Source: Proteobacteria bacterium UBA7447 | GTDB taxonomy: Bacteria > Pseudomonadota > Gammaproteobacteria > Arenicellales > UBA868 | Assembly: GCA_002477475.1 (NCBI GenBank) | Contig: DLPX01000024.1 | Location: 9,913-22,808, forward strand | Reading direction: 5' to 3' | DNA: 12,896 bases | In this document: in pieces, positions 5,701-12,896 of the stretch | Numbering within the stretch: position 1 is the stretch's first letter | Layout: each line of letters begins with the position of its first letter | The notes under the pieces: generated by a model | Databases searched by the model: none | What the model was told of the DNA's origin: nothing | Seen by the model: the letters and a program-made list of their open reading frames with translations, nothing else | Made by a program: the position numbers and the translations under genes

Positions 5701-6358
5701 CCAGGCTGCGTCTCGACCACCGACGCTTTATATCTTGTCAGCACCTTCAGGCGGAGGGAAAAGCAGCCTGGCCCGCGCGCTCGCCGACCGCGCTGACAAC
5801 ATCGTGACGTCCGTCTCTCATACGACCCGCCCGCAGCGCCCTGGTGAAACCGACGGCGTGAATTATTTCTTTGTGGACCCGGCCCAATTTGAGCAGATGG
5901 TCAGAGACGACGGGTTCCTCGAGCACGCCAAGGTCTTCGGTCATTGTTATGGCACCTCACGACATGCCGTAGAAAAGGCGATCAAATCGAATCAAAGCGT
6001 TCTTCTTGATATCGACTGGCAGGGTGCTCAGCAGGTGCGTGCGGTCTTTAAGGAGGCAGTGAGCGTCTACATCCTGCCGCCTTCGGTAGAGATCCTCGCC
6101 CAGCGCCTGGCGGACCGTGGTCGGGAGACCCCGGAGCAGATTTCGGTGCGTCTGGATGAGGCAGCCAGTGAGATGAGCCACTGCCGAGAATACGACCATA
6201 TCCTGGTCAATACAGAATTTGATCAGGCGCTCGATGAGCTTGAGGCACTGATTTATCGCGGCGAGCCTCCCCATTCGGGCCGGGGTTTTGATGTTGCGGC
6301 GCTTGTAGATTACGCAAAAAGCGTTAGACTAAAAACATCCGAGTCTGCAAACCTTTAG
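5693..6358 (+). CDS. gmk: Guanylate kinase (GMP + ATP to GDP + ADP)
   Basis: A 221-residue cytoplasmic enzyme of purine salvage and GTP synthesis. The P-loop SAPSGGGKSS is at 16-25, SHTTRPQRPGE at 42-52 contributes to GMP binding, YFFVD and FLEHAKVFGHCYGTS form the GMP-binding domain, and DIDWQGAQQVR and ILPPS follow as in E. coli Gmk. There is no ATG before the P-loop in frame. The best start is TTG at 5693, which overlaps the last codons of yicC and gives a normal short leader; a second TTG at 5663 is less likely. The C-terminus (about 200-221) has no clear similarity to E. coli Gmk. The yicC-gmk overlap points to translational coupling, and gmk leads into rpoZ-spoT, the usual gammaproteobacterial order. 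The function is certain; the exact start is probable. Confidence 0.96.
   Translation: MSNQAASRPPTLYILSAPSGGGKSSLARALADRADNIVTSVSHTTRPQRPGETDGVNYFFVDPAQFEQMVRDDGFLEHAKVFGHCYGTSRHAVEKAIKSNQSVLLDIDWQGAQQVRAVFKEAVSVYILPPSVEILAQRLADRGRETPEQISVRLDEAASEMSHCREYDHILVNTEFDQALDELEALIYRGEPPHSGRGFDVAALVDYAKSVRLKTSESANL
6303..6330 (+). promoter_or_regulatory. Candidate internal promoter for rpoZ-spoT
   Basis: Inside the 3' end of gmk, TTGTAG (6303-6308) and TAGACT (6325-6330) are spaced by 16 nt and stand about 140 nt before rpoZ. The following 115-nt gmk-rpoZ gap is the widest between genes of the plus-strand run, which fits a secondary transcription start. The match is modest and based on sequence alone. 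Confidence 0.3.
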
Positions 6359-6473
6359 CGACGCTTGTGAAGATTGGGCTTTAACGGGGATCCTAAGGTC
6401 TTTCAGCGCTCATCAAAATGCCCCCGATCCCGCCGGGACCGTTCCGGGCTGATTGGTTTTTTGGAGAACACCA

Positions 6474-6932
6474 ATGGCAAGAATTACCGTCGAGGACTGC
6501 CTCGAGAACGTCGACAATCGCTTTGAGCTGGTACTGGTGGCAGCGCGCCGCACGCGACAGTTGCAGCTGGGCCACGACCCTCTGGTACCGGAAGATCGCG
6601 ACAAGCATACCGTGATCGCGCTGCGTGAAATCGCAGAAGGTCTGGTGACCAGCGAGATCTTAAAGGAAGTTGAAGTCGATACTCGACAGGAGCTTGAAGA
6701 CGTCTTTGCTCCCGGTGATGGCGATAACACTGAAGATGCCGGTGAGGCGACAGCCGAAGCGGCGGAGTCCGAGGACATGACCGAGGGCGAGATTTCGGCA
6801 GCAGATCTTGCCGCTTTGGCTGATCTGATCGAGTCGGCGCCGATGGCCCAGGCGCTCGAAGCCGCGAGTGACGAGGAAACGCAGGATGCCGACGACGCCA
6901 GCGACGAAGCGGAGGAAAAGCCCGTCAGCTGA
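6474..6932 (+). CDS. rpoZ: RNA polymerase omega subunit with an unusually long acidic C-terminal tail
   Basis: A 152-residue omega subunit, which helps fold and hold beta-prime and contributes to a ppGpp-binding site. Residues 1-65 match E. coli omega closely: MARITVEDCLENVDNRFELVLVAARRTRQLQ, then DPLVPE and KHTVIALREIAEGL. The N-terminal MAR residues, next to ppGpp site 1 in E. coli, are retained. E. coli omega has about 91 residues. Here residues 72-152 form an extra tail with 28 Asp/Glu and only one Lys and no Arg, broken by a short Ala/Leu-rich, probably helical patch (about 107-131). ATG 6474 is preceded by GGAGA (6463-6467) at good spacing and by no other plausible start. The last 47 nt overlap the spoT start in another frame. 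Function of the tail is unknown. Confidence 0.96.
   Translation: MARITVEDCLENVDNRFELVLVAARRTRQLQLGHDPLVPEDRDKHTVIALREIAEGLVTSEILKEVEVDTRQELEDVFAPGDGDNTEDAGEATAEAAESEDMTEGEISAADLAALADLIESAPMAQALEAASDEETQDADDASDEAEEKPVS
6873..6879 (+). promoter_or_regulatory. Ribosome-binding site of spoT inside rpoZ
   Basis: GAGGAAA lies 6 nt before the ATG at 6886 and is the only strong Shine-Dalgarno match near the spoT start. It supports that start over the GTG at 6868. It lies within the rpoZ coding region, so ribosomes translating rpoZ pass through it. Confidence 0.55.
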
Positions 6933-9066
6933 AAGCCGGCAGAGGCCCGCTAAATCCAGCAAGGGCCGGCTGCTGATCAGCGATCTGCTCGAGGTCGTCG
7001 AGCAGTACCTCGACCCTGAGGAAATCAAAGCCGTCTACGACGCCTATTTGTTCGGTGCCGAGGCCCATGAGGGCCAGACGCGCCGAAGCGGCGAAGCCTA
7101 TATCTTCCACCCCCTCTCGGTCGCTGCCATTCTCAGCGATATACGGCTCGACAGCCGAAGCATTATTGCGGCACTGCTGCACGATGTGATTGAGGATACG
7201 CCTACCGCAAAGGAGGAGCTTGCGACACGGTTTGGCAAGGACGTCGCGCAACTGGTCGATGGGGTCTCCAAGATAGACCAGATCGACTTTGAGTCACGTG
7301 AGCACGCAGAGGCGGAGAATTTACGCAAGATGCTGCTGGCGATGGCCAAGGACATCCGGGTCATTCTGATCAAACTTGCCGACCGGCTGCACAATATGCG
7401 AACGCTTGATGCGCTGAAACCCGAAAAGCGCAAGCGGATCGCCGCGCAAACCCTCGATATCTTTGCCCCGATCGCCAACCGGCTGGGGATGCGCACCTGG
7501 ACCCAGGAACTTGAGGACCTGAGTTTTCTTCACCTCTACCCCAAGCGGTACGACGCGATCCATAAGGAACTCGGCAAACGCCGGGGTAACCACAGGGCGA
7601 TCATCCAGAAAACCGTCACCAAGTTTGAAGCCGAGCTGTCCGAAGCCGGAATCGAAGGTTCCGTGGAGGGCCGGGAAAAAAACATTTACAGCGTCTACCG
7701 CAAGATGCGCTCACGCAGGGTGCCAATGTCGGAGATGCGCGATATTTTCGCCATCCGGGTCATCGTGCGCTCGGTCGATGACTGCTACCGCGTGCTCGGT
7801 GTGATTCATAACACCTACAAGCCGGTACCGGGAAAGTTCAAGGATTACATCGCGATTCCCAAAGCCAACGGATACCAGTCGTTGCACACCCTGCTTTTCG
7901 GCACGTTCGGCCAAAGCATCGAGGTACAGATTCGAACCACCGAGATGCACAGAATCGCAGAGAGCGGCGTTGCCTCCCACTGGCAGTACAAGACCGGCGA
8001 GAAACGCAGCGGTTCACAAACGCCGGCCCACCACTGGCTGCTCGATCTGCTCAACACCCAGGATCAGGCGGGCAACCCTTCGGAGTTTCTCGAGCACCTC
8101 AAGATCGACCTTTACCCGGATGAGGTCTATGTGTTCACCCCACACGGGGATATCAAAAAGCTGCCCAAAGGATCGAGCGCGCTCGACTTTGCCTACTCGG
8201 TTCACTCTGACGTGGGCAATCACTGCATCGGCGCGCGTATCAACAATGAGCCGGTGCCGCTGCATCAGCCGGTTGTAAACGGCGATCATGTGGAGATTCT
8301 GACGGCGCGCTCTGCCGTGCCGACGCCCCTGTGGCTAAACTACGTAGTGACGGCAAAAGCGCGCGCGGCGATCCGGGATTTCCTAAAGCATCAGCACCAG
8401 GAAGACGCAGGCAAACTGGGCCGGCAACTGCTGGAACGCGCACTCAAGACCGTCGGCCTGACCACCCGGCTGCGCACGGATCAGAAAATCCAACTGCTCA
8501 AGCACATTGGACTGGAAGACTGGAATGAGCTTTTGACCGACATCGGCATGGGTCGACGGCTGCCGATGGTGGTGGCCCGGCAACTGCTGCCGGAATCCAA
8601 AGGGGCCGACTCAGCCAAGAGTGAGCCATTGCCGATTCGGGGCGTGGAGGGCATGAGTGTGTCCTACGCGCGCTGCTGCCGACCCATCCCCGGAGACGGC
8701 ATCGTTGGACTGTTCTCGCGCGGGCGCGGTATCGTCATTCATCGGCCTACCTGCCCCAACGCACGCGAGCAGAGCAAGCGGCCGGATACCTGGATCGGGG
8801 TGGAGTGGTCGGATGACATCAAGAGCAGCTTTGAGGCAGACATCCGCCTGGAGGTGGTGAACCGGCGAGGAGTCTTTGCGACCCTCGCGTCGGTCATTGC
8901 TGAAGAAGACTCCAACATCAACCATGTTCTGGTCACAGCCCGGGATGATCGCAACTCAGCGATCCGCTTTACCATCGAGGTGTATGACCGCAAGCATCTC
9001 GCGCGGATTATTCGTAGACTGCGGGCCCGGCGCTCGGTGATCCGGGTATCAAGATCCCGCGGCTGA
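6886..9066 (+). CDS. spoT: Bifunctional (p)ppGpp synthetase/hydrolase SpoT
   Basis: A 726-residue long RelA/SpoT homologue controlling the stringent-response alarmone. In order: HD hydrolase domain with the HD pair His99-Asp100 in ALLHDVIEDT and a further Asp166 in LADRLHNMRTL; synthetase domain (about 230-350) with GREKNIYS, RDIFAIRVIV, DYIAIPKANGYQSLHT and EVQIRT; TGS domain (about 405-465); a conserved Cys region YARCCRPIPGD; and a C-terminal ACT domain. Both catalytic halves look intact. The synthetase loop KFKD is the basic (RxKD-like) form of bifunctional enzymes, not the acidic form of RelA. The ATG at 6886 overlaps rpoZ by 47 nt. No in-frame ATG, GTG or TTG follows until 7048, inside the conserved domain, so the start must lie in rpoZ. 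The result is a basic N-terminal extension of about 28 residues absent from E. coli SpoT. Confidence 0.96.
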   Translation: MPTTPATKRRKSPSAESRQRPAKSSKGRLLISDLLEVVEQYLDPEEIKAVYDAYLFGAEAHEGQTRRSGEAYIFHPLSVAAILSDIRLDSRSIIAALLHDVIEDTPTAKEELATRFGKDVAQLVDGVSKIDQIDFESREHAEAENLRKMLLAMAKDIRVILIKLADRLHNMRTLDALKPEKRKRIAAQTLDIFAPIANRLGMRTWTQELEDLSFLHLYPKRYDAIHKELGKRRGNHRAIIQKTVTKFEAELSEAGIEGSVEGREKNIYSVYRKMRSRRVPMSEMRDIFAIRVIVRSVDDCYRVLGVIHNTYKPVPGKFKDYIAIPKANGYQSLHTLLFGTFGQSIEVQIRTTEMHRIAESGVASHWQYKTGEKRSGSQTPAHHWLLDLLNTQDQAGNPSEFLEHLKIDLYPDEVYVFTPHGDIKKLPKGSSALDFAYSVHSDVGNHCIGARINNEPVPLHQPVVNGDHVEILTARSAVPTPLWLNYVVTAKARAAIRDFLKHQHQEDAGKLGRQLLERALKTVGLTTRLRTDQKIQLLKHIGLEDWNELLTDIGMGRRLPMVVARQLLPESKGADSAKSEPLPIRGVEGMSVSYARCCRPIPGDGIVGLFSRGRGIVIHRPTCPNAREQSKRPDTWIGVEWSDDIKSSFEADIRLEVVNRRGVFATLASVIAEEDSNINHVLVTARDDRNSAIRFTIEVYDRKHLARIIRRLRARRSVIRVSRSRG

Positions 9067-9094
9067 ACAAAGCCTCTTCAACAAGGAAACTTTC

Positions 9095-9484
9095 ATGACT
9101 GCACACCAGCCTATTCACAGCAACGAGGCACCCAATGCGATCGGCCCTTACTCGCAGGCGGTGCGTGTCGGCGACACGGTTTATCTTTCCGGCCAGATAC
9201 CGCTGGACCCACAAACCATGGAGCTCGTCGAGGGAGACATCGGGGCCAGGGCAAGGCGGGTCTTCGATAATCTCGCGGCGGTCATGCAGGAGGCCAACGG
9301 CAGCCTGTCGGACATCGTCAAGCTCACCATTTACCTCGTGGACCTGGAGCAATTCGGTCAGGTCAATGAGGTGATGGCGGAGTATTTCGATGCGCCGTTT
9401 CCTTCGCGGGCGACCGTTGCTGTTGCCGCCCTGCCCAAGGGTGCGCCCATCGAGGTGGAGGCCGTCGCACACCTGGCCGGTTAG
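9095..9484 (+). CDS. ridA: RidA family enamine/imine deaminase
   Basis: A 129-residue cytoplasmic protein of the RidA (YjgF/YER057c/UK114) family, which hydrolyses reactive enamine/imine intermediates such as 2-aminoacrylate released by PLP enzymes and so protects them from damage. Family marks are NAIGPYSQAV (14-23), VYLSGQIPLDP (29-39), the substrate-binding Arg105 in PSRAT, and PIEVEAVA (118-125) with the conserved Glu120. Having the RidA-type Arg and Glu favours an active deaminase over inactive Rid subfamilies. A strong site AAGGAAA (9083-9089) precedes the ATG. It lies 28 nt after spoT and 25 nt before recG, in the position where E. coli has trmH; a YjgF-type gene also follows spoT in Pseudomonas. 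Length is normal. Confidence 0.94.
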   Translation: MTAHQPIHSNEAPNAIGPYSQAVRVGDTVYLSGQIPLDPQTMELVEGDIGARARRVFDNLAAVMQEANGSLSDIVKLTIYLVDLEQFGQVNEVMAEYFDAPFPSRATVAVAALPKGAPIEVEAVAHLAG

Positions 9485-9509
9485 TTCTCCCGGCGTCACA
9501 AACGAGAAG

Positions 9510-11585
9510 ATGGATACGGCTGTGCAGGAGTCGGTACGTGTCCTCAAGGGCGTCGGCCCGCAGCTCGCAGAAAAGCTTGGGCGTCTTGGCATCGAAGATG
9601 TTGCCGATGTTTTGTTTCATCTGCCGCTGCGTTATCAGGACAGAACCCGGTGCTCTGCCATTGGTGAACTGCGCCCCGGCACCGAAGCGCTGATTGTCGG
9701 CAGGGTCGAGGCCAGCGGCGTTCGTTATGGCCGTCGGCGCAGCCTGATGACCGTGATCTCGGACGACACCGGCCGGATCACGATGCGCCAGTTTCACTTC
9801 AGTCAGAGCCAGAGCCGGGGCCTGAGCCGTGACCGCTTTATCCAGTGTTATGGCGAAGTCCGGTCCGGACCGGCCGGCCTGGAGATGGTGCATCCCGAGT
9901 ACCGTTTTCTGGAGGACCGGGAGGAAGCAAGCGTCGAAGCCGCGCTGACACCGGTTTATCCCACCACCGAGGGTGTCGGCCAGCGGCGCTGGCGTGACCT
10001 GACGGATCAGGCCCTCAGCCTCTGCAAGGGAAGCATCCCGGAACTCCTCAAAGACGAGTACCTGGCCGACTTTGGCGAACTGTCTTTGTCTGATGCGCTG
10101 ATGCTGCTGCATCGACCGCCGCCCGGGGTCGATCTCGACACGCTGGGCCGGGGCACCCATCCGGCCGAGCGCCGGCTTGCCTTCGAAGAGATGCTGGCGC
10201 ATCAGCTGGCAATGCGTGAGCGGCGCCAGCGACGCGACAGCAAAAGTGCTGTGCCGATTCCGCTATCGCGCGAGCTTTGGCCCAGACTGCAGGAGCAGTT
10301 GGGATTTACGCTAACCGGCGCCCAGCAGCGCTGCATTGATGAGATTGGATCGAATCTTGGCAGGGCGACACCGTCATTGCGTCTGCTGCAGGGAGATGTC
10401 GGCTGCGGCAAGACCGTGGTCGCGGCCGCTGCGGTGCTGGCGGCGGTGGAGGCAGGCCAGCAGGCGGTGGTGATGGCACCAACCGAACTTTTGGCAGAGC
10501 AGCATCTGAGTGTGCTCGGTAACTGGTTCGCGCAGCTCGGGCTGGAGCCCGTCTGGCTAAGTGGGCGCATGGGGCAGCGTGATCGCCAGGCCGCCTGCGC
10601 CCGGCTGGCGAGCGGTGAGGCAAGGATCGCTATCGGCACACACGCGCTCTTTCAGGACGATGTGGCCTACCAGCAGCTGGGCTTGGTGGTGGTTGATGAA
10701 CAGCATCGTTTCGGCGTTGCGCAGAGACTGGCGCTGCGGAACAAAGGGCAGACCGACGGCCATGTTCCCCACCAACTCATCATGAGTGCTACCCCCATCC
10801 CACGCTCGCTCACCATGGTGATGTATGCGGACATGGATATCTCGATCATCGACGAGATGCCGCCCGGGCGCCAGCCTGTGGAGACGGTCGTTTTGCCGAA
10901 CACTCGCCGGGAGGACGTGCAGGAGCGGATCCGCGAGGCCTGCGCGCGCCAACGGCGCGCCTACTGGGTCTGCCCGCTGATTGAGGAATCTGACGTGCTC
11001 GCCGCGCAGGCCGCTACCAGCCGCGCCGAGGCGCTTAAGAGCGAACTGCCTGAGCTTCGCATCGCGCTGCTGCATGGGAAGATTGTGCCGGCGGAAAAAG
11101 ACAAGATCATGTCTGCGTTCCGCTCTGGCGAGGTGGATGTTCTTGTTGCCACTACCGTTATCGAGGTCGGCGTTGATGTTCCGGAAGCCTCATTAATGGT
11201 GATCGAAAACGCCGAACGGCTCGGCTTGTCACAGCTGCACCAGCTGCGCGGGCGTGTGGGTCGCGGTGACCGCCAGTCGGTCTGCCTGTTGATGTATCAG
11301 GCCCCGCTCGGCAACATGGCCAAGGAGCGCCTCGCCACAATGCGACAGACCACAGACGGGTTTGCGATCGCGCAGAAGGATCTCGAACTCAGAGGCCCTG
11401 GCGAACTGCTTGGCACACGGCAAAGCGGTGCGCCGCAGTTTCGCATCGCTGACCTTGCGCGGGATCGGGCGCTGTTGACCGCGGTGCAGTACACCGCAGA
11501 TAAACTGCTGCGTGATCATCCAGACAGCGCTGCACCGCTGGTTGCCCGTTGGGTGCGGGCGGGCCTGGCGTTCTCCCATGCCTGA
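9510..11585 (+). CDS. recG: ATP-dependent DNA helicase RecG
   Basis: A 691-residue monomeric helicase that regresses stalled replication forks and processes branched DNA and R-loops; E. coli RecG has 693. The N-terminal wedge/OB region begins VLKGVGPQLAEKLGRLGI and LFHLPLRYQDRT, with HPEYRF and TPVYPTTEGV further on. Helicase motifs are Walker A GDVGCGKT (295-302), APTELLAEQH, DEQHRFG (from 396), SATPIPRSL, TTVIEVGVDVP and QLRGRVGRG, ending with QKDLELRGPGELLGTRQSG. All catalytic motifs are intact. I chose the ATG at 9510 because it aligns with the family start; a longer reading to 9390 would overlap ridA and adds unrelated residues. Its ribosome site (GAG, 9504-9506) is weak and very close, so coupling to ridA is possible. 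It overlaps ubiA by 8 nt. Confidence 0.97.
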   Translation: MDTAVQESVRVLKGVGPQLAEKLGRLGIEDVADVLFHLPLRYQDRTRCSAIGELRPGTEALIVGRVEASGVRYGRRRSLMTVISDDTGRITMRQFHFSQSQSRGLSRDRFIQCYGEVRSGPAGLEMVHPEYRFLEDREEASVEAALTPVYPTTEGVGQRRWRDLTDQALSLCKGSIPELLKDEYLADFGELSLSDALMLLHRPPPGVDLDTLGRGTHPAERRLAFEEMLAHQLAMRERRQRRDSKSAVPIPLSRELWPRLQEQLGFTLTGAQQRCIDEIGSNLGRATPSLRLLQGDVGCGKTVVAAAAVLAAVEAGQQAVVMAPTELLAEQHLSVLGNWFAQLGLEPVWLSGRMGQRDRQAACARLASGEARIAIGTHALFQDDVAYQQLGLVVVDEQHRFGVAQRLALRNKGQTDGHVPHQLIMSATPIPRSLTMVMYADMDISIIDEMPPGRQPVETVVLPNTRREDVQERIREACARQRRAYWVCPLIEESDVLAAQAATSRAEALKSELPELRIALLHGKIVPAEKDKIMSAFRSGEVDVLVATTVIEVGVDVPEASLMVIENAERLGLSQLHQLRGRVGRGDRQSVCLLMYQAPLGNMAKERLATMRQTTDGFAIAQKDLELRGPGELLGTRQSGAPQFRIADLARDRALLTAVQYTADKLLRDHPDSAAPLVARWVRAGLAFSHA

Positions 11586-12429
11586 GAAACTCAAACTCTA
11601 CTGGCGTCTGGCGCGCCTGGATAAACCGGTTGGTTGGCTGCTGCTCTTGTGGCCGACACTCTGGGCCGTATGGATCGCGGGCGAGGGGAAGCCTCAGCCC
11701 GGCATCGTCGTCATATTTATTCTCGGCGTGATCACCATGCGCGCAGCGGGCTGCGTGATCAACGATTATCTGGATCGCGATTTCGATCCGCAGGTGGCCC
11801 GCACGCGCGACCGTCCGCTCGCAAGTGGTGCCGTCTCTCCCCGAGAAGCGCTTTGGGTGTTTGCGGTGCTGATGGCCGTCGCGTTTTTGCTGGTGCTGAC
11901 GCTCAACCGCCAGACGATTCTGCTGTCGTTTGCCGGTGCCTTTATCGCGGTGACTTACCCGCTCGCCAAACGGTTTACGAACCTGCCGCAGGTATATCTC
12001 GGGGTGGCATTTTCCTGGGGCATCCCAATGGCCTTCAGCGCACAGAATGCGGCGCTGATGCCGCTCGCGTGGTGGCTCTTGGCCACCAATCTTTTATGGA
12101 CGGTCGCTTACGACACCATGTATGCCATGGCGGACCGGCCTGATGACATGAAGGCCGGCATCAAGTCGACCGCAATTCTTTTTGGCCGTTATGATCTTGT
12201 GATAAACGCTTCTTTGCAGGCGTTGGCACTTGGGAACCTCGCGCTGATCGGGCTGTTTTTGCATCTGGGCCCCATCTTTTATCTCGGCCTTGGCGCCGCC
12301 GCCGCAACGGCTGTCTATCAGTTTTATCTCTGTAGAGACCGTGATCGACAGAATTGCTTTAAGGCGTTTTTGAACAACATCTGGTTTGGCGGCTTTGTCT
12401 TCGTCGGCCTCTGGTTGGCGTATTTGTAA
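11578..12429 (+). CDS. ubiA: 4-hydroxybenzoate polyprenyltransferase UbiA
   Basis: A 283-residue integral membrane enzyme that attaches the polyprenyl chain to 4-hydroxybenzoate, the first membrane-bound step of ubiquinone synthesis. Both Mg-diphosphate-binding aspartate motifs are present: NDYLDRDFD at 62-70 and DTMYAMADRPDD at 179-190. The N-terminal YWRLARLDKPVGWLLLLWPTLWA is typical of bacterial UbiA, and RTRDRPLASG follows the first motif. About eight to nine hydrophobic helices are visible. The ATG at 11578 lies 8 nt inside the end of recG, so the two are probably translationally coupled; the longer reading to 11512 has no support. Its usual partner ubiC (chorismate lyase) is not in the window. 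Length is close to that of E. coli UbiA, and no key residue is missing. Confidence 0.96.
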   Translation: MPEKLKLYWRLARLDKPVGWLLLLWPTLWAVWIAGEGKPQPGIVVIFILGVITMRAAGCVINDYLDRDFDPQVARTRDRPLASGAVSPREALWVFAVLMAVAFLLVLTLNRQTILLSFAGAFIAVTYPLAKRFTNLPQVYLGVAFSWGIPMAFSAQNAALMPLAWWLLATNLLWTVAYDTMYAMADRPDDMKAGIKSTAILFGRYDLVINASLQALALGNLALIGLFLHLGPIFYLGLGAAAATAVYQFYLCRDRDRQNCFKAFLNNIWFGGFVFVGLWLAYL

Positions 12430-12457
12430 GGTTGGATGATGAAGGCAGGAAGCGAGG

Positions 12458-12896
12458 ATGAGCGCGGCTAACAAAATACCCTTTGAAACGCGTCTTAGCG
12501 GAGGACACCCGAATTCGCTTGGCGATACCGTCAAGGTGGTCGAGGAGGTGCTCAAGCAGCCAAAGCGTTTTAAGGAACTTTTTGATTGTTATTTGAGCGA
12601 CGACGAGGTGGTGCGTCTTCGGACCTCCAACACCATGAAGCGTGTCGCGAGGGAGAACAAAGCACTGCTTGTGCCCTATCTGGATGCGATGCTGGATGAC
12701 ATCTCGAAAATCCCGCAGCCAGTCGGTGCACTGGACGCTGGCCCAACTTTTCGCCCTGCTGACAGAGCACATGTCGAAACCGCAGTTGGTCAGCGCCAAG
12801 AAAATTCTTAAAAAGAATCTTGCCACCGCATCCGACTGGATCGTGCTGACGCAGACGATGGTCACATTAAGCGATTGGTCGGAATCAGACCCCGCC
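12458..12896 (+). pseudogene. HEAT-repeat-like conserved protein, apparent frameshift, cut by window edge
   Basis: The ATG at 12458 follows a good ribosome site (AGGAAG) and opens a helical, HEAT-like protein: LSGGHPNSLGDTVKVVEEVL, then FDCYLSDDEVVRLRTSNTMKRVARE. After DDISKIPQ (to 12718) this frame continues with unrelated, proline-rich sequence and stops at 12811. The next frame, open from 12720 to the window end (59 codons), reads QSVHWTLAQLFALL and later KKILKKNLATASDWIVLTQTM, which looks like the natural continuation. One extra base near 12716-12720 (CAGCCAG) would explain it. It may be a true mutation or a sequencing or assembly error. I recognise the protein only as a helical-repeat conserved hypothetical, without known function. 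It lies 28 nt after ubiA, so it is probably the last visible gene of that run. Confidence 0.65.

Noticed and set aside
6433..6462. Hairpin CCGGGA-CCG-TTCCGG followed by TTTTTT in the gmk-rpoZ gap
   Set aside because: The stem is 6 bp with a G-U pair and a 3-nt loop, and the T-tract begins 9 nt after it; this is not a proper terminator, and the T-run directly precedes the rpoZ ribosome site.
9363..10202. Open minus-strand frame of 279 codons opposite recG
   Set aside because: recG is certain on the plus strand over the whole span; the antisense translation is low-complexity and matches no family I know.
1..12896. Mobile elements, CRISPR arrays, tRNA or rRNA genes, defence or secretion systems
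   Set aside because: I looked on both strands and found no transposase or integrase, regularly spaced repeats, tRNA-like cloverleaf or cargo genes; nearly all sequence is accounted for by core genes.

Overview
The window is chromosomal DNA from a gammaproteobacterium of moderately high GC content. The yicC-gmk-rpoZ-spoT-ridA-recG order is the housekeeping arrangement of that class, ubiA points to ubiquinone biosynthesis, and every core protein aligns with its E. coli relative from memory. An Mrp-type cation/proton antiporter fits a marine, saline or alkaline habitat, but that is inference. I see no tRNA, rRNA, CRISPR array, insertion sequence or prophage.

Layout. (1) About 1-2826, minus strand: a compact Mrp antiporter operon read E-F-G-(MbhD/E-like)-B-C-D, with D cut by the left edge. 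Every internal junction overlaps by 4 nt or abuts. (2) 2949-3701, minus: a PdhR/LldR-like GntR-family regulator. Its own leader carries a PdhR-type operator (TGGTAAGACCA) just downstream of a plausible promoter. (3) 3812-4702, minus: a soluble Hanks-type Ser/Thr kinase, followed by a probable intrinsic terminator and divergent from yicC. (4) 4834 to the right edge, plus strand: yicC, gmk, rpoZ, spoT, ridA, recG, ubiA and a HEAT-repeat-like gene, closely spaced or overlapping, probably one operon with internal promoters.

How the genes work together. gmk, rpoZ and spoT are linked through guanine nucleotides and the stringent response: GMP kinase, the RNA polymerase omega subunit that helps form a ppGpp site, and the ppGpp synthetase/hydrolase. 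YicC is an RNA-turnover protein, RidA clears reactive enamines, RecG remodels stalled forks, and UbiA prenylates 4-hydroxybenzoate. The Mrp cluster would exchange Na+ (or other cations) for H+.

This is mostly an ordinary core-genome region; I found no convincing undescribed system. Points worth a second look are the operator in the GntR leader, a 28-acid C-terminal tail on omega that overlaps the basic SpoT N-terminus in another frame, an apparent frameshift in the last gene, the non-RD kinase next to yicC, and the split-subunit Mrp architecture.
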